A stretch of DNA of 64,000 nt, taken from assembly GCA_018831195.1 (NCBI GenBank), contig JAHJDP010000118.1, positions 1-64,000 of the forward strand. Reading direction: 5' to 3'. The notes under the pieces are model-generated. The model saw only the letters and a list, made by a program, of their open reading frames with translations. It searched no databases and was not told the DNA's origin. Below, in pieces: positions 1 through 8,233 of this stretch (within the stretch, counting starts at the first letter, position 1; the number at the start of each line of letters is the position of its first letter). This DNA is from Candidatus Eisenbacteria bacterium. GTDB taxonomy: Bacteria > Eisenbacteria > RBG-16-71-46 > CAIMUX01 > JAHJDP01. A program made the translations under genes and the position numbers.

Positions 1-183
1 CAGCCAGCCGATGGTGCGGTCGATCTGGGTATCGATGCGGGCGGCGGTCAGAAGGTGTGAATGGAATTGCTGAGCCTCCTCCGGCTTCAGGCTTGTGCGG
101 GTATTATAATGAGGGACCGGGTCGAGCAGTGCCTTGGGAAACAGGGAATCCCCGCGGTCGAGCCGGCGCTTGCGCTTGGGCAC
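1..183 (-). CDS. Hypothetical protein, N-terminal part, truncated by the window edge
   Basis: An open frame runs off the left edge from a GTG start at 183. A GGGGAGG ribosome binding site lies about 6 bases upstream of that GTG. The 61 visible residues start with a very basic stretch (PKRKRRLDRGD) and continue with a hydrophilic, probably helical segment (LKPEEAQQFHSHLLTAARID). No signal peptide, membrane segment or known motif is visible and I do not recognise the family. The good ribosome site and open frame favour a real gene, but the part that would show its function is outside the window. Confidence 0.4.
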   Translation of the reverse strand, partial: MPKRKRRLDRGDSLFPKALLDPVPHYNTRTSLKPEEAQQFHSHLLTAARIDTQIDRTIGWL

Positions 184-565
184 CGGAGGCCTCCCCGCAC
201 CGGTGAGCCGGCGGGCGCTGAACGGGCTTTCTCCATCCCGCACATCAAGGGAGGGAGGAGTCTTTTCAATCATCGATAAGGACTCCAAGGTTTGCGATAC
301 CGAACATCTGTATGGTATATTGCAACAAAGTCGAATGGGTTTCAACCCCTAAAATCATTATTCTTTGAAATATTTTCATCTCCAGATCCTATTATATATC
401 AATATGTTACAGGGTCGCCGCCGCTGGAAAGTCGCTTCCGAGGAGAATATTTCTTCGGCCTGTCGCACGCGAGTGATGGACGGTTGGCGATCGGCGGACG
501 GGGAATGCCTGCGGGCCTGTATGGGGCATTGTTCCGGCCTGAAACCGGTAGAACCTCAACGCGGC
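184..565. other. Intergenic region, no gene recognised
   Basis: This stretch lies between the left-edge gene and the end of the DUF2087 gene. The part from about 290 to 410 is AT-rich and may hold the minus-strand promoter of the edge gene. Overlapping short frames on the plus strand (292-624, 365-739) run into the antisense of the DUF2087 gene and lack a convincing ribosome site. I see no RNA gene or repeat here. Confidence 0.4.
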
Positions 566-964
566 TTAGGCCGCATTCCGCGCCATGGTCTGCAGAAGCT
601 CAATTACAGCCCACAGGATATTAATGGAATCGACGGCTTTGTCATAGCCAACAGCAATCATATCCGGCAGGCCAATTGTATAAACAAATCCGGCATCATC
701 TCTTTCCAGATAACCCTCAGCCACCAACTCACTCCGTAGCGTGACATGGTCAATTTCAAGACGGATGGCGACCGCTGCGATCCACAGGCGAAGGAGGCTG
801 TTGACTTCCGCTTCGCTGTAGATCTTATAAGAGTCGAAGAGCAAGCTCGCACTCTTCAGCAGGATGTGTTTATCCCGCTGACGGCGGGGCAATCCCTTTT
901 GACCGCTCTTGAGGCAATATTGAACCAGGCATTTTATAAACTCATTCTTGGTTATGAGGGTCAT
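566..964 (-). CDS. DUF2087 domain-containing protein
   Basis: This is a 132-residue soluble protein. Its middle has the pattern of the DUF2087 family: a basic LPRRQRDKHILL stretch, an EAEVNSLL helix, then DHVTLRSELVAEGYLERDD (about residues 24-92). The pattern resembles a winged-helix subdomain often found in small or regulator-linked proteins. The start at 964 is supported by a GGAGG site upstream. It stands alone, with no co-oriented neighbour close enough for an operon. DNA binding is a guess from fold resemblance; the biochemical role of the family is not settled. Confidence 0.7.
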   Translation of the reverse strand: MTLITKNEFIKCLVQYCLKSGQKGLPRRQRDKHILLKSASLLFDSYKIYSEAEVNSLLRLWIAAVAIRLEIDHVTLRSELVAEGYLERDDAGFVYTIGLPDMIAVGYDKAVDSINILWAVIELLQTMARNAA

Positions 965-1100
965 GGCCGGCCTCCAGCATATGTTCGCAAATTTGAATAT
1001 CGCTTTCAGAATTGACGATGAGATGCGCCGAGAGTCATCAGAAGACTAATAATAGTTTTCCACAAACGTCCTTCATTTTTCACAATATTTTCATTTGCAA

Positions 1101-1499
1101 TCAACCCATCATCTTCACGTGTACCTTCCGGTTCCTCGGCCCGTCAAATTCGCAGAAATAGATTCCTTGCCAGGTGCCGAGAACAAGGCGGCCGTTCTCG
1201 ACAAAGACGTCTTGTGTCGATCCGATGAGACTTGACTTGAGGTGGGCGGCGCTGTTGCCCTCGCCATGCAGATAGTATTTCTGGTCCCAGGGAACGATCC
1301 GCTCCAGATCGGCCAGGAGATCGTGAACAACATCGGGGTCGGCATTCTCATTGATCGTCACCGCCGCCGTCGTATGCGGAACAAAGACCGTCACCACGCC
1401 CGTCTGAATACCCGATTCTTTCACCGCCTTCTGCACGAGATGTGTGATATCGACGAGCTGGGCATGCTGTCGTGTTTCAACCGGTATTGTCGTCATCAT
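1101..1499 (-). CDS. yjbQ: YjbQ / UPF0047 family protein
   Basis: This 132-residue protein has the full length and landmarks of the YjbQ (UPF0047) family: VFVPHTTAAVTINENADPDV near residues 43-62, the HGEGNSAAHLKSSLIG block near residues 78-93, and the ending LGTWQGIYFCEFDGPRNR. The conserved His and Asn/Glu residues form the family's putative metal-binding site. Members are annotated as secondary thiamine-phosphate synthase because E. coli YjbQ can replace ThiE weakly in vivo; the native role is uncertain. A GGAGGATCC ribosome site precedes two consecutive ATG codons (1499 and 1496). The gene is monocistronic here. Confidence 0.9.
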   Translation of the reverse strand: MMTTIPVETRQHAQLVDITHLVQKAVKESGIQTGVVTVFVPHTTAAVTINENADPDVVHDLLADLERIVPWDQKYYLHGEGNSAAHLKSSLIGSTQDVFVENGRLVLGTWQGIYFCEFDGPRNRKVHVKMMG

Positions 1500-1735
1500 G
1501 GCGGATCCTCCTCAATCGATTTCCAAGGCAGCGCCTATCCCTCAGGTCTAATATTTGGATAACGCATATCCTACATGGCCATTATCTTATCCTACCGGCG
1601 TTTGTTGGACAAGAATATGTTCCAACATGAAAAGAGCGCCGCTCTCCGAACAATAAGACACGCTGGCAAAATGAATCGCCACACCACTGTTCATCCCGCG
1701 GCTTCAGGCCGCCACCAGAAAACGGAGTTTCTGTC

Positions 1736-2258
1736 ATGCTCAAGATCGGCGGGCGGGTAGGATTCGACCGGCTGCAAGAAATGGAGCCACACTTCAAATC
1801 GATCGATTTCCCGATCGAGCTGGCGCGCGCGCTTGGTATGGAAAATATCACAATCCACCCGAATTTGATCAAAGGGGGCCCGCGAGTTCCTGCACAAGTC
1901 GGCGAGAAGAATGATCAAGCGACTCGGACGGCGCATCAGAAAACAGCGCTCGGTTACATGAAGCGGCTCGGCGGCGGGGAGATCTTCTCCATCGAAACAT
2001 TCGGCGGATCCCGCCGCCTCTTTACACCCCAGGAACTAATGCAACAGAATCTCCCCATGACGTTGGATGTCGCACACATCCACAATGGCGCTCGGATGGT
2101 CGGGTCCGGTGATCCTGGAATACCTTCCCTGGCATCACTATCGCGTCAGAGACGACATCCACGCCCTCAACGAGCATCTTGCCACGGGACGAACGCCGAA
2201 ACTTCTTCCCGCATCCGATCACTTCCGGAATCAGCCGGCGCGGTACGGTTATCATTGA
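1736..2258 (+). pseudogene. Decayed sugar-phosphate isomerase/epimerase-like TIM-barrel gene
   Basis: Three pieces of one TIM-barrel protein are visible in order. An intact-looking N-terminus (MLKIGGRVGFDRLQE) follows an ACGGAG ribosome site. It is joined directly to a later strand (MENITIHPNLIKGGPR), which suggests an in-frame internal deletion. The same frame continues through GGGEIFSIETFGGSRRLFTP and LPMTLDVAHIHN. At about 2085-2105 the likely homology moves to another frame, which reads GPVILEYLPWHHYRVRDD, the typical C-terminal strand and helix of the family. Intact members are usually near 250-280 residues, so this copy is shortened and frameshifted. The frame starting at 1736 continues to 2314 but reads low-complexity sequence there. 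Confidence 0.65.
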
Positions 2259-2491
2259 ACAGATCTCAGGTCGCCTGGGTCAGAAGAGGAGTGTCGTCAC
2301 CATATATAATGTAGGGAGTCCGAGAGGGGCGATGATGGCGGCAGAGCGCCCTGAAGGATGGAATGGCAGGGGGAAAAATCACTGCATCCGGCCGAGCGAT
2401 TGCAGAAACTTATCGGCTTCCAAATATACCGCCTCCTGCGCGGTTACCGGCGCAGAGACAACAAGCAGCAGGATCATCCCAAAGATCAATA

Positions 2492-3904
2492 TCATTTCAG
2501 CAACATCATCTTCCGGGTCAGTGTCTCCCGCCCTAGATCGAGGGTATAGAAGTAGACACCCGGCGCCGCGTCGCGGCCGGCTGAATCCTTCCCGTCCCAT
2601 TGCAGCGAGTATCCGCCCGCTGTTTTGTGTTCCTGTGTGATCATTCGGATGAAGCGCCCGGCGGCATCGTAGATCACGAACTTGGCCTGCCCCGCTTCAA
2701 AAATCGAATAGCGGATCTCCGTCATCCCACCGAAGGGATTCGGTGTGTTCTGCGCCCAGAGCCCGGTGTCGCCCGGCAAATCGCCCGGCGTATCGCCCGG
2801 CATATCACCGAAGCTATCGACATCCGCTAGAGGGTTTATTTTATAAAGTATAAGCTGCCCCGCCAGGGCATAGTGCGGCTCGGTGTGGCCGTTGTAGTTG
2901 TAGTTGCAATCGGTGCAGGTCCCGGGGGATACACAATCCGGATTGTTGGGGCGGCAGAGATTTTCGTAATCATAAATGTTATAGTCGAGGGTGATCGATT
3001 CACCGGGCACAATATCGTTGGTAATATCCAAATCCCACGGGATGACATCGGCGCCGGGGCACCATCCGGCCCTGGCATAGGGCCATGTCCCGCCCTGGGG
3101 ACTGCAGGGATTGACATTGCAATCATACCGCCACAGCTGGTGCGTAAACTCCGTTTCGCCGGCCAAGATGGTGTGCCACATGGCGCAAAATTCAGCGCAA
3201 TTGTATGTGTTCCCCTGCCCATGCCCCGTGGTGATCACGCGCACTTTTGCGGCCGCGATATCCTCATCGATCGGCACATCGACGGGCTGCAGATATTCCT
3301 CAATCGGCCGCGACGGGTCTCCATACACCGCATGGTAATTGCTCCACAAATTGATGATTTGATACGGCTCATAGGTGGCTCCGCCTTCAATAAAGGCGAA
3401 ATCGAGGGTCACCAGCCATCCTTTGACTCCCCCAATCCAAGATTCGATATAGTTACTCAATGTCACTTCATTGTGCAGGATCGGTTCGTAATCGGAAACA
3501 TCGATCTCCCATGTGCAGGATCCGGGATAGTTGCCGCCGGTGATATCGTAGGGCGTGACAATACGGGCGATTTCGTATGGGATGACTTCGCGTCGGCCGG
3601 TGAGTCCAGGATCGCCGGTGTCATGAAGCACCGTGAGATGACCCAGCCGGTCCCAGGGATCGCAATCGCCGGGCGCCGTTGGACATCCCAGCCTGTAAAA
3701 GAGAACGATCTTTCCATAGGCCGCCGTTGTGTCGGGGAATGTAAATGTCTGTTCATGCGGATCGGCCCAATTGTAAAAGTCATTCTCAAATGTCCGCACC
3801 CAGGTTGTGTCCCCCGAGGCGGCGTGCAACGAAGAAGTTAGACACATGACGGTCACTGCCGCCAAAACAGCGCCCATTGCCGATCGTATCATCCTGCTGA
3901 TCAT
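2492..3904 (-). CDS. Secreted peptide-N-glycosidase F-like amidase with FlgD-Ig C-terminal module
   Basis: The 470-residue precursor starts with a signal peptide (cut near residue 28, LHA-AS). The next region matches PNGase F, which releases N-glycans from asparagine. Visible marks are CDPWDR at residues 81-86, the IARIVTPYD strand, WEIDVSDYE at 132-140, Glu154 in NYIESW, Glu238 in NCAEFC and ARAGWCPG near 277-284. These align with the Asp60, Glu118 and Glu206 regions of the Flavobacterium enzyme, so it is probably active. A DMPGDTPGDLPGD linker leads to a C-terminal FlgD-Ig-like module (about residues 383-470, from NTPNPFGG), as used for outer-membrane secretion or surface attachment in FCB bacteria. 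It lies downstream of the co-oriented GH114 gene. Confidence 0.87.
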   Translation of the reverse strand: MISRMIRSAMGAVLAAVTVMCLTSSLHAASGDTTWVRTFENDFYNWADPHEQTFTFPDTTAAYGKIVLFYRLGCPTAPGDCDPWDRLGHLTVLHDTGDPGLTGRREVIPYEIARIVTPYDITGGNYPGSCTWEIDVSDYEPILHNEVTLSNYIESWIGGVKGWLVTLDFAFIEGGATYEPYQIINLWSNYHAVYGDPSRPIEEYLQPVDVPIDEDIAAAKVRVITTGHGQGNTYNCAEFCAMWHTILAGETEFTHQLWRYDCNVNPCSPQGGTWPYARAGWCPGADVIPWDLDITNDIVPGESITLDYNIYDYENLCRPNNPDCVSPGTCTDCNYNYNGHTEPHYALAGQLILYKINPLADVDSFGDMPGDTPGDLPGDTGLWAQNTPNPFGGMTEIRYSIFEAGQAKFVIYDAAGRFIRMITQEHKTAGGYSLQWDGKDSAGRDAAPGVYFYTLDLGRETLTRKMMLLK

Positions 3905-3988
3905 CGCCTTCCCCTTTGCTGTTGGGATACTTCGTCTGGGATACCGGCCACTGTCAGAGATGATCGTAGATGAAAATCGGGGCCGGTC

Positions 3989-5017
3989 TCAAGGGGAATC
4001 GAACCCGCCCGGCGCTCCCCGCTCTTCGAAAAACTCGTACGCATCGATGAGATCCAGGTAGGCGCCGTCGAATCCGGCGCTCAAGATCTTCTGGAGGTAG
4101 GACCCGGATTGTCCGCAAATGATCTCCTGCCATTCATCTTCCCAGTATTTAACTTTATAATTCCCCGGCCAATCGGGATTTTCTTCGGCAAGCCACGCGG
4201 GGGGATGCTGCGCCCAATCCGTCTGCCAGTAATATCGATAGTCTTCCGCTTCCCCAATGGACATATAGGCAATAACGAGGCGGGATCCCCCTGAATGCTT
4301 CATGCGCAAGGGTTCAATCTCGCCGGATGTCAATGCGCTGTCCTCATAAAATGCGTCGATGATGAGAATATCATAATCGGTTTGCGCGAGAGCAGCCAGA
4401 TATGTCTGCCTGTCCGCGAAGGAGGATCCATCCAGCAGATAGAGAAAGTTTTTCGCCGCCTGGAGATTGCCCACATTCCCATTGTGCTTATTAAAAGGCG
4501 GATAGGGATAAGGAGGAATATTGTCGAGGTCCCGGTGATTGGCGGCAAATGAGATATACCCTCTCAGTTCACTCTGAAGATATGAATTGTCGACGAACGA
4601 CCTAGTTGAACAATAATCCGTGACCAGCACCTCAATATTGTTTTCTTCCGCAAGATTCATAAACGCCAACATTTCGTCCTTCTCCGCCCCCGGCGTCGCC
4701 GTATTGTCGGCATTGTAGCCATAAAAAAGATCTTCTCTTCCTATCCCATTAATGGACGCCAAATAGACCGCGGAAATCGCTCCGTCGGCACCGCCGTTTT
4801 CCGTGAGCAGTTCATGGCCGTTTTGTGGGATAATCTCAAATGAGACATCGATTCGTTTGGATTCCGCGCTGATTTTCTCGACGAAATTTCTCATTTCGGT
4901 CCGATAGGTTGTCGTTTCCGGCGCCTCGCTTCCTGTTCCGTTGTCACCGCAACCCAGGATGAGAAAGCTCGAGACGAGGGATTCGATCAAAATGCCGCCT
5001 TTGCCGACCCGTCGCAT
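3989..5017 (-). CDS. Glycoside hydrolase family 114-like lipoprotein (endo-alpha-1,4-polygalactosaminidase type)
   Basis: The 342-residue protein has a lipoprotein signal ending in FLILGC and resembles the TM1410/GH114 TIM-barrel family. Marks are DYDILIIDAFYED, LVIAYMSIGEAEDYRYYW and GFDGAYLDLIDAYEFF, which carry the acidic residues expected at the catalytic centre. WLAEENPDWPGNYKVKYWEDEWQ is also typical. GH114 enzymes cut alpha-1,4-linked galactosamine polymers found in exopolysaccharides and fungal walls. The gene precedes the PNGase F-like gene on the same strand with an 84-bp gap, which suggests a joint role in glycan attack. Substrate is inferred from the family only. Confidence 0.82.
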   Translation of the reverse strand: MRRVGKGGILIESLVSSFLILGCGDNGTGSEAPETTTYRTEMRNFVEKISAESKRIDVSFEIIPQNGHELLTENGGADGAISAVYLASINGIGREDLFYGYNADNTATPGAEKDEMLAFMNLAEENNIEVLVTDYCSTRSFVDNSYLQSELRGYISFAANHRDLDNIPPYPYPPFNKHNGNVGNLQAAKNFLYLLDGSSFADRQTYLAALAQTDYDILIIDAFYEDSALTSGEIEPLRMKHSGGSRLVIAYMSIGEAEDYRYYWQTDWAQHPPAWLAEENPDWPGNYKVKYWEDEWQEIICGQSGSYLQKILSAGFDGAYLDLIDAYEFFEERGAPGGFDSP

Positions 5018-5212
5018 ACAGCCTCCGTCATGGTGGCCCGGCCGACCGCCAACGGCCTATAGGCAACCGTCAATCACCAGAGTTCTTCAGACGCCACTCT
5101 GCATCCACCGGATACATCTTGCGCAGAGACGCTGGATCGATCATTCACACAGGATCCGCCTCTCTGCAAGTTTTGCCGGCCTGGAAACGGAAGGACCCGA
5201 GCCGCTCTTGGC

Positions 5213-5240
5213 TTGTTTTTTCCGGGGAAAATCGTATGAT
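5213..5240 (+). promoter_or_regulatory. Putative sigma-70-type promoter of the corrinoid methyltransferase operon
   Basis: A TTGTTT element at 5213-5218 and a TATGAT element at 5235-5240 are separated by 16 bases. They lie about 50 bases upstream of the TTG start of the MttB-family gene. The -10 box matches consensus at five of six bases and the -35 box is weaker. No cobalamin riboswitch core was found between this site and the start codon. Confidence 0.45.
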
Positions 5241-5291
5241 TCTTTGATATATGTCCGGTTTGGCCCTGGAATCCCGGGAAAGGAGCGTTCC

Positions 5292-6749
5292 TTGAGACCC
5301 GTTCTTAAATTTCTAGATGATGCCTTAATTCAGGCGATTCTCTCCGAAGCCCGGGACATCCTTTGTCATTTAGGGATGGAAATCCATAACAAAAACGCCC
5401 TAGCTCTGCTTGGAGATCACGGCGCCGACATCGATATGGGCCATTGGCGGGCCAAGTTCCCCGGCAAGCTCATCGACGACGCCCTGGCGGCGGCCCCGAA
5501 CTCCTTCAAGCTATATAATGCTTATGGCGATGTCGCGCACGATCTGGTGGATAACAATGTGCAATTTGTTCCCGGATCGGCTGCGATCACCGTGCTGGAT
5601 TATGAAACCGGCCGGATGCGCAAGCCCACAACGGCGGACTACATCCAGCACGTCAAGCTCGTTGAGGGGCTTTCAAATATCGCGTCACAAAGCACGGCTT
5701 TTATTGCGGCGGATGTCACTGAACAGATTCAGGACAGCTACCGATTGTATCTGAGTCTTCTCTATGGCCGGAAGCCCGTCGTGACCGGCGCCTTTACCAT
5801 TGAGTCCTTCAATCTTATGAAGGATTTACAAATCGCCGTCCGCGGCTCGGAAGAGGAGCTGAAAGCCAAACCCCTCACCGTGTTTTCGGTCTGCCCCACC
5901 GCGCCGCTCAAGTGGAGCGACGTCACCTCTCAAAACCTCCTCGACTGCGCCCGCAGCTCGATTCCGGTTGAGTATATCTCGATGCCTTTGCTGGGATTCA
6001 TGTCGCCGGTGACGATCGTCGGAGGCCTTGTACAACACACGGCGGAAACACTAAGCGGCCTTGTTATGAGCCAGCTGGCCAATCCCGGCGCACCGGTTCT
6101 CTACGGCGGTTCGCCGGCGCTCTTTGATGTCCGCTTCGAGACCACTCCTATGGGCGCGGTGGAAACTCAAATGATCGACTGCGCCTACAATGAAATCGGC
6201 AAATATCTCGGTCTTCCGACGCAGGCGTACATTTCATTAAGCGATGCAAAGCAGCTTGACGCTCAAGCCGGCCTCGAAACCTCCATGGGCGCAACCCTCG
6301 CCGGTCTCAGCGGTATCAATAGCATCAGCGGACCCGGTATGCTTGATTTTGAAAGCTGCCAGAGCCTCGAGAAACTGGTGCTCGACAATGAGCTGGCCGG
6401 GATGATCTTTCATCTTCTCCGCGGCATCGAGCCAAAGGAGGATTTCCCCGCCCTGCCCCACTTCCAGGAGCTTGTCAAAGAGGGCCATCTGCTGATCGCC
6501 AAGCACACACGAAAACACCTTCGCACAGAACATCATTTCCCCGGCCCCGTGATCGATCGGGCGAACAGCTCCCGCTGGCTTGAAGAAGGGGCTTTAACAC
6601 TCAATGAACGGGCTCATCGCGAGGTTGAACGCATTCTCACCGCCTACCAGCCGACGACCCTGCCGCAATCGGTGAAAGCGGAATTGACCGAGCTGATGGA
6701 GCGCGAGGCGCGGCGCCATGGCATGGACGCCCTTCCCACACAAAGTTAA
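5292..6749 (+). CDS. MttB-superfamily corrinoid-dependent methyltransferase, non-pyrrolysine type
   Basis: The protein has 485 residues from a TTG start at 5292 that follows AGGAG with 6-base spacing. The open frame reaches further upstream, but homology begins here. It matches the trimethylamine methyltransferase (COG5598) superfamily: LGMEIHNKNALALLGDHGADID near the N-terminus, FVPGSAAITVLDYETGRMR, VVTGAFTIESFNLMKD, the GGLVQHTAETLSGLV segment and LYGGSPALFDVRFETTP. No internal amber codon interrupts the frame, so it lacks pyrrolysine. Known non-Pyl members demethylate quaternary amines such as glycine betaine or proline betaine and pass the methyl group to a corrinoid protein. The substrate here is unknown. 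Its stop overlaps the next start (TAATG), implying translational coupling. Confidence 0.88.
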   Translation: MRPVLKFLDDALIQAILSEARDILCHLGMEIHNKNALALLGDHGADIDMGHWRAKFPGKLIDDALAAAPNSFKLYNAYGDVAHDLVDNNVQFVPGSAAITVLDYETGRMRKPTTADYIQHVKLVEGLSNIASQSTAFIAADVTEQIQDSYRLYLSLLYGRKPVVTGAFTIESFNLMKDLQIAVRGSEEELKAKPLTVFSVCPTAPLKWSDVTSQNLLDCARSSIPVEYISMPLLGFMSPVTIVGGLVQHTAETLSGLVMSQLANPGAPVLYGGSPALFDVRFETTPMGAVETQMIDCAYNEIGKYLGLPTQAYISLSDAKQLDAQAGLETSMGATLAGLSGINSISGPGMLDFESCQSLEKLVLDNELAGMIFHLLRGIEPKEDFPALPHFQELVKEGHLLIAKHTRKHLRTEHHFPGPVIDRANSSRWLEEGALTLNERAHREVERILTAYQPTTLPQSVKAELTELMEREARRHGMDALPTQS

Positions 6750-7483
6750 TGAGAGAGCAGATTCAAATAGCTGTTCAGGATATTCTGCCGGACCCGGCCC
6801 CGGTCTTTGCGCTGCAGGGCTATCCGCCGAATGTCCATCCGGATGCCCGTGCCCTTGGTATTTTCAAATCGGCCATGGGATTGCTCCTTGGCCTGGCCCG
6901 TCCGGTCGCCGTTTGGATGGATATCACGGCCGAAGAATTTCAATCGATCTATGAGGGCGAGGGCGACAACGCGCCGGCAACGCCGCTTGAAAGGATCTAC
7001 CCACAGGCGGAACATTTCGTTCTCTTCGCCGCCACGCTCAACGAGCCTGTTTGCGATGAGATCAAGGCGCTCTTTGCAAATGACGATTTTGCCCTCGGTG
7101 CGATGCTCGATTCATTGGCTTCCGTCGCGGCCGATCTCATGGGCGGCCGCATAGAAGAACATTACCTTCGCACGGCATCGTCCTCTCCGGGTCCGAACAG
7201 CAATGGGCTGATGCGGTACAGCCCCGGTTATTGCGGATGGCATATCAGCGCACAAAAAGCTCTATTCAGGAGACTGCGCCCGGAGGGCATCGGCATCACG
7301 CTCCGGGAGAGCTATCTCATGCAGCCGCTCAAATCGATATCGGGCGTCATGCTTTGCGGGCGCCCTGAGATACATCGATTTAGACCCGATTATCCCTTTT
7401 GTTCTGAATGTTGTACAAAGAGTTGCGTTGATAGAATCAAAAAGATGAAGAAGGGGCGGCCTCCTGAGGTGAGATCAGATTGA
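6749..7483 (+). CDS. Methionine-synthase-activation-domain-like protein (probable corrinoid reactivator)
   Basis: This 244-residue protein resembles the free-standing relatives of the AdoMet-dependent reactivation domain of MetH. The signature YSPGYCGWHISAQKALF (157-173) and LRESYLMQPLKSISGVM (185-201) match the MetH segment RxSPGYxxxP and its following helix. The C-terminus carries a cysteine cluster at 218, 221, 222 and 226 (CSECCTKSC), a possible Fe-S site. Such proteins are thought to reduce and remethylate oxidised Co(II) corrinoid. It overlaps the preceding gene and precedes the corrinoid protein gene, so the corrinoid protein is its likely client. It probably replaces the RamA-type activators used by other methylamine systems. 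Confidence 0.82.
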   Translation: MREQIQIAVQDILPDPAPVFALQGYPPNVHPDARALGIFKSAMGLLLGLARPVAVWMDITAEEFQSIYEGEGDNAPATPLERIYPQAEHFVLFAATLNEPVCDEIKALFANDDFALGAMLDSLASVAADLMGGRIEEHYLRTASSSPGPNSNGLMRYSPGYCGWHISAQKALFRRLRPEGIGITLRESYLMQPLKSISGVMLCGRPEIHRFRPDYPFCSECCTKSCVDRIKKMKKGRPPEVRSD

Positions 7484-7510
7484 GCGCCGGCTTTTGGGAA
7501 ACAGGGGAGA

Positions 7511-8152
7511 ATGAACGATATGAGCCTTCTAAGCCAGATATCCGAACAACTGCAGCTGGGCCTCGAGGAGGAGGTTGCCGCACTGACCCGTGAGGCGATT
7601 CAGCAGAACATGACGCCGAAGGATATACTCGACAACGGACTCATCGCAGGAATGAACATTGTCGGCGAGAAATTTCGCTCGCACGAGTTCTTTCTGCCGG
7701 ATGTTCTACTGGCGGCGAAGGCGATGTACGCGGGCATGAACGAGATTAAGCCGCTGCTGATCAAAGACAAAGTCCCATCAATGGGCAAGGTCGTCATCGG
7801 GACGGTCCGGGGCGATCTCCATGATATCGGCAAAAACCTCGTCGGCGTGATGTTGCGAGGCGCCGGCTTTGATGTCATTGATTTAGGAAATGATGTTCCT
7901 CCCGCAAAATTTATTGAGACCGCCAGGAACGCCGGCGCGAAGGTTATCGGCATGTCCGCTCTCCTCACAACGACGATGCCCGCAATGAAAGAGGTTGTGG
8001 CGTTGTTGAAAAGCGAAGGGCTCACTGATCAAATTCATACTATCGTCGGCGGCGCTCCTGTTTCACAAGAGTACGCTCGGGAAATCGGCGCCAGCGCCTA
8101 TAGCTATGATGCCTCCAATGCCGTTGACAGGATAAGGGCGCTGATGAATTGA
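7511..8152 (+). CDS. Methyltransferase cognate corrinoid protein (MttC/MtbC-like)
   Basis: The 213-residue protein has the usual two-part structure. The N-terminal helical cap (about 1-90) includes the FFLPDVLLAAKAM helix. The C-terminal Rossmann-like cobalamin-binding domain carries the base-off motif DLHDIGKN with cobalt-ligand His104, then SALLTTT near 149-155 and GGAP at 180-183. It carries the methyl group between the MttB-family enzyme upstream and the homocysteine methyltransferase downstream. The AGGGGAG ribosome site and 27-base spacing from the previous gene fit a single operon. Confidence 0.93.
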   Translation: MNDMSLLSQISEQLQLGLEEEVAALTREAIQQNMTPKDILDNGLIAGMNIVGEKFRSHEFFLPDVLLAAKAMYAGMNEIKPLLIKDKVPSMGKVVIGTVRGDLHDIGKNLVGVMLRGAGFDVIDLGNDVPPAKFIETARNAGAKVIGMSALLTTTMPAMKEVVALLKSEGLTDQIHTIVGGAPVSQEYAREIGASAYSYDASNAVDRIRALMN

Positions 8153-8233
8153 GCCGGCGGATATTGGCAACCGCCAGGCAGCCGCGGGCCTATTGTGGAA
8201 GACATGCACCGCGGGTGGACGCCAGAGAGCAAA

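Noticed and set aside
2873-3841. 322-codon open frame on the plus strand
   Set aside because: It is antisense to the PNGase F-like gene and has a repetitive, non-protein-like composition (Ile/Gly/Val-rich).
3986-4035. T-arm-like sequence (GGTTCGATTCCCC on the minus strand)
   Set aside because: It lies inside the end of the GH114 coding sequence, the T-stem pairs poorly, and no acceptor stem, anticodon arm or CCA end can be drawn around it.
5018-5291. Possible cobalamin riboswitch upstream of the corrinoid operon
   Set aside because: None of the conserved B12-box or core elements could be found; only a standard promoter is visible.
5292-6749. Pyrrolysine-containing MttB
   Set aside because: The frame has no internal amber codon over the whole family length, so it belongs to the non-Pyl group.
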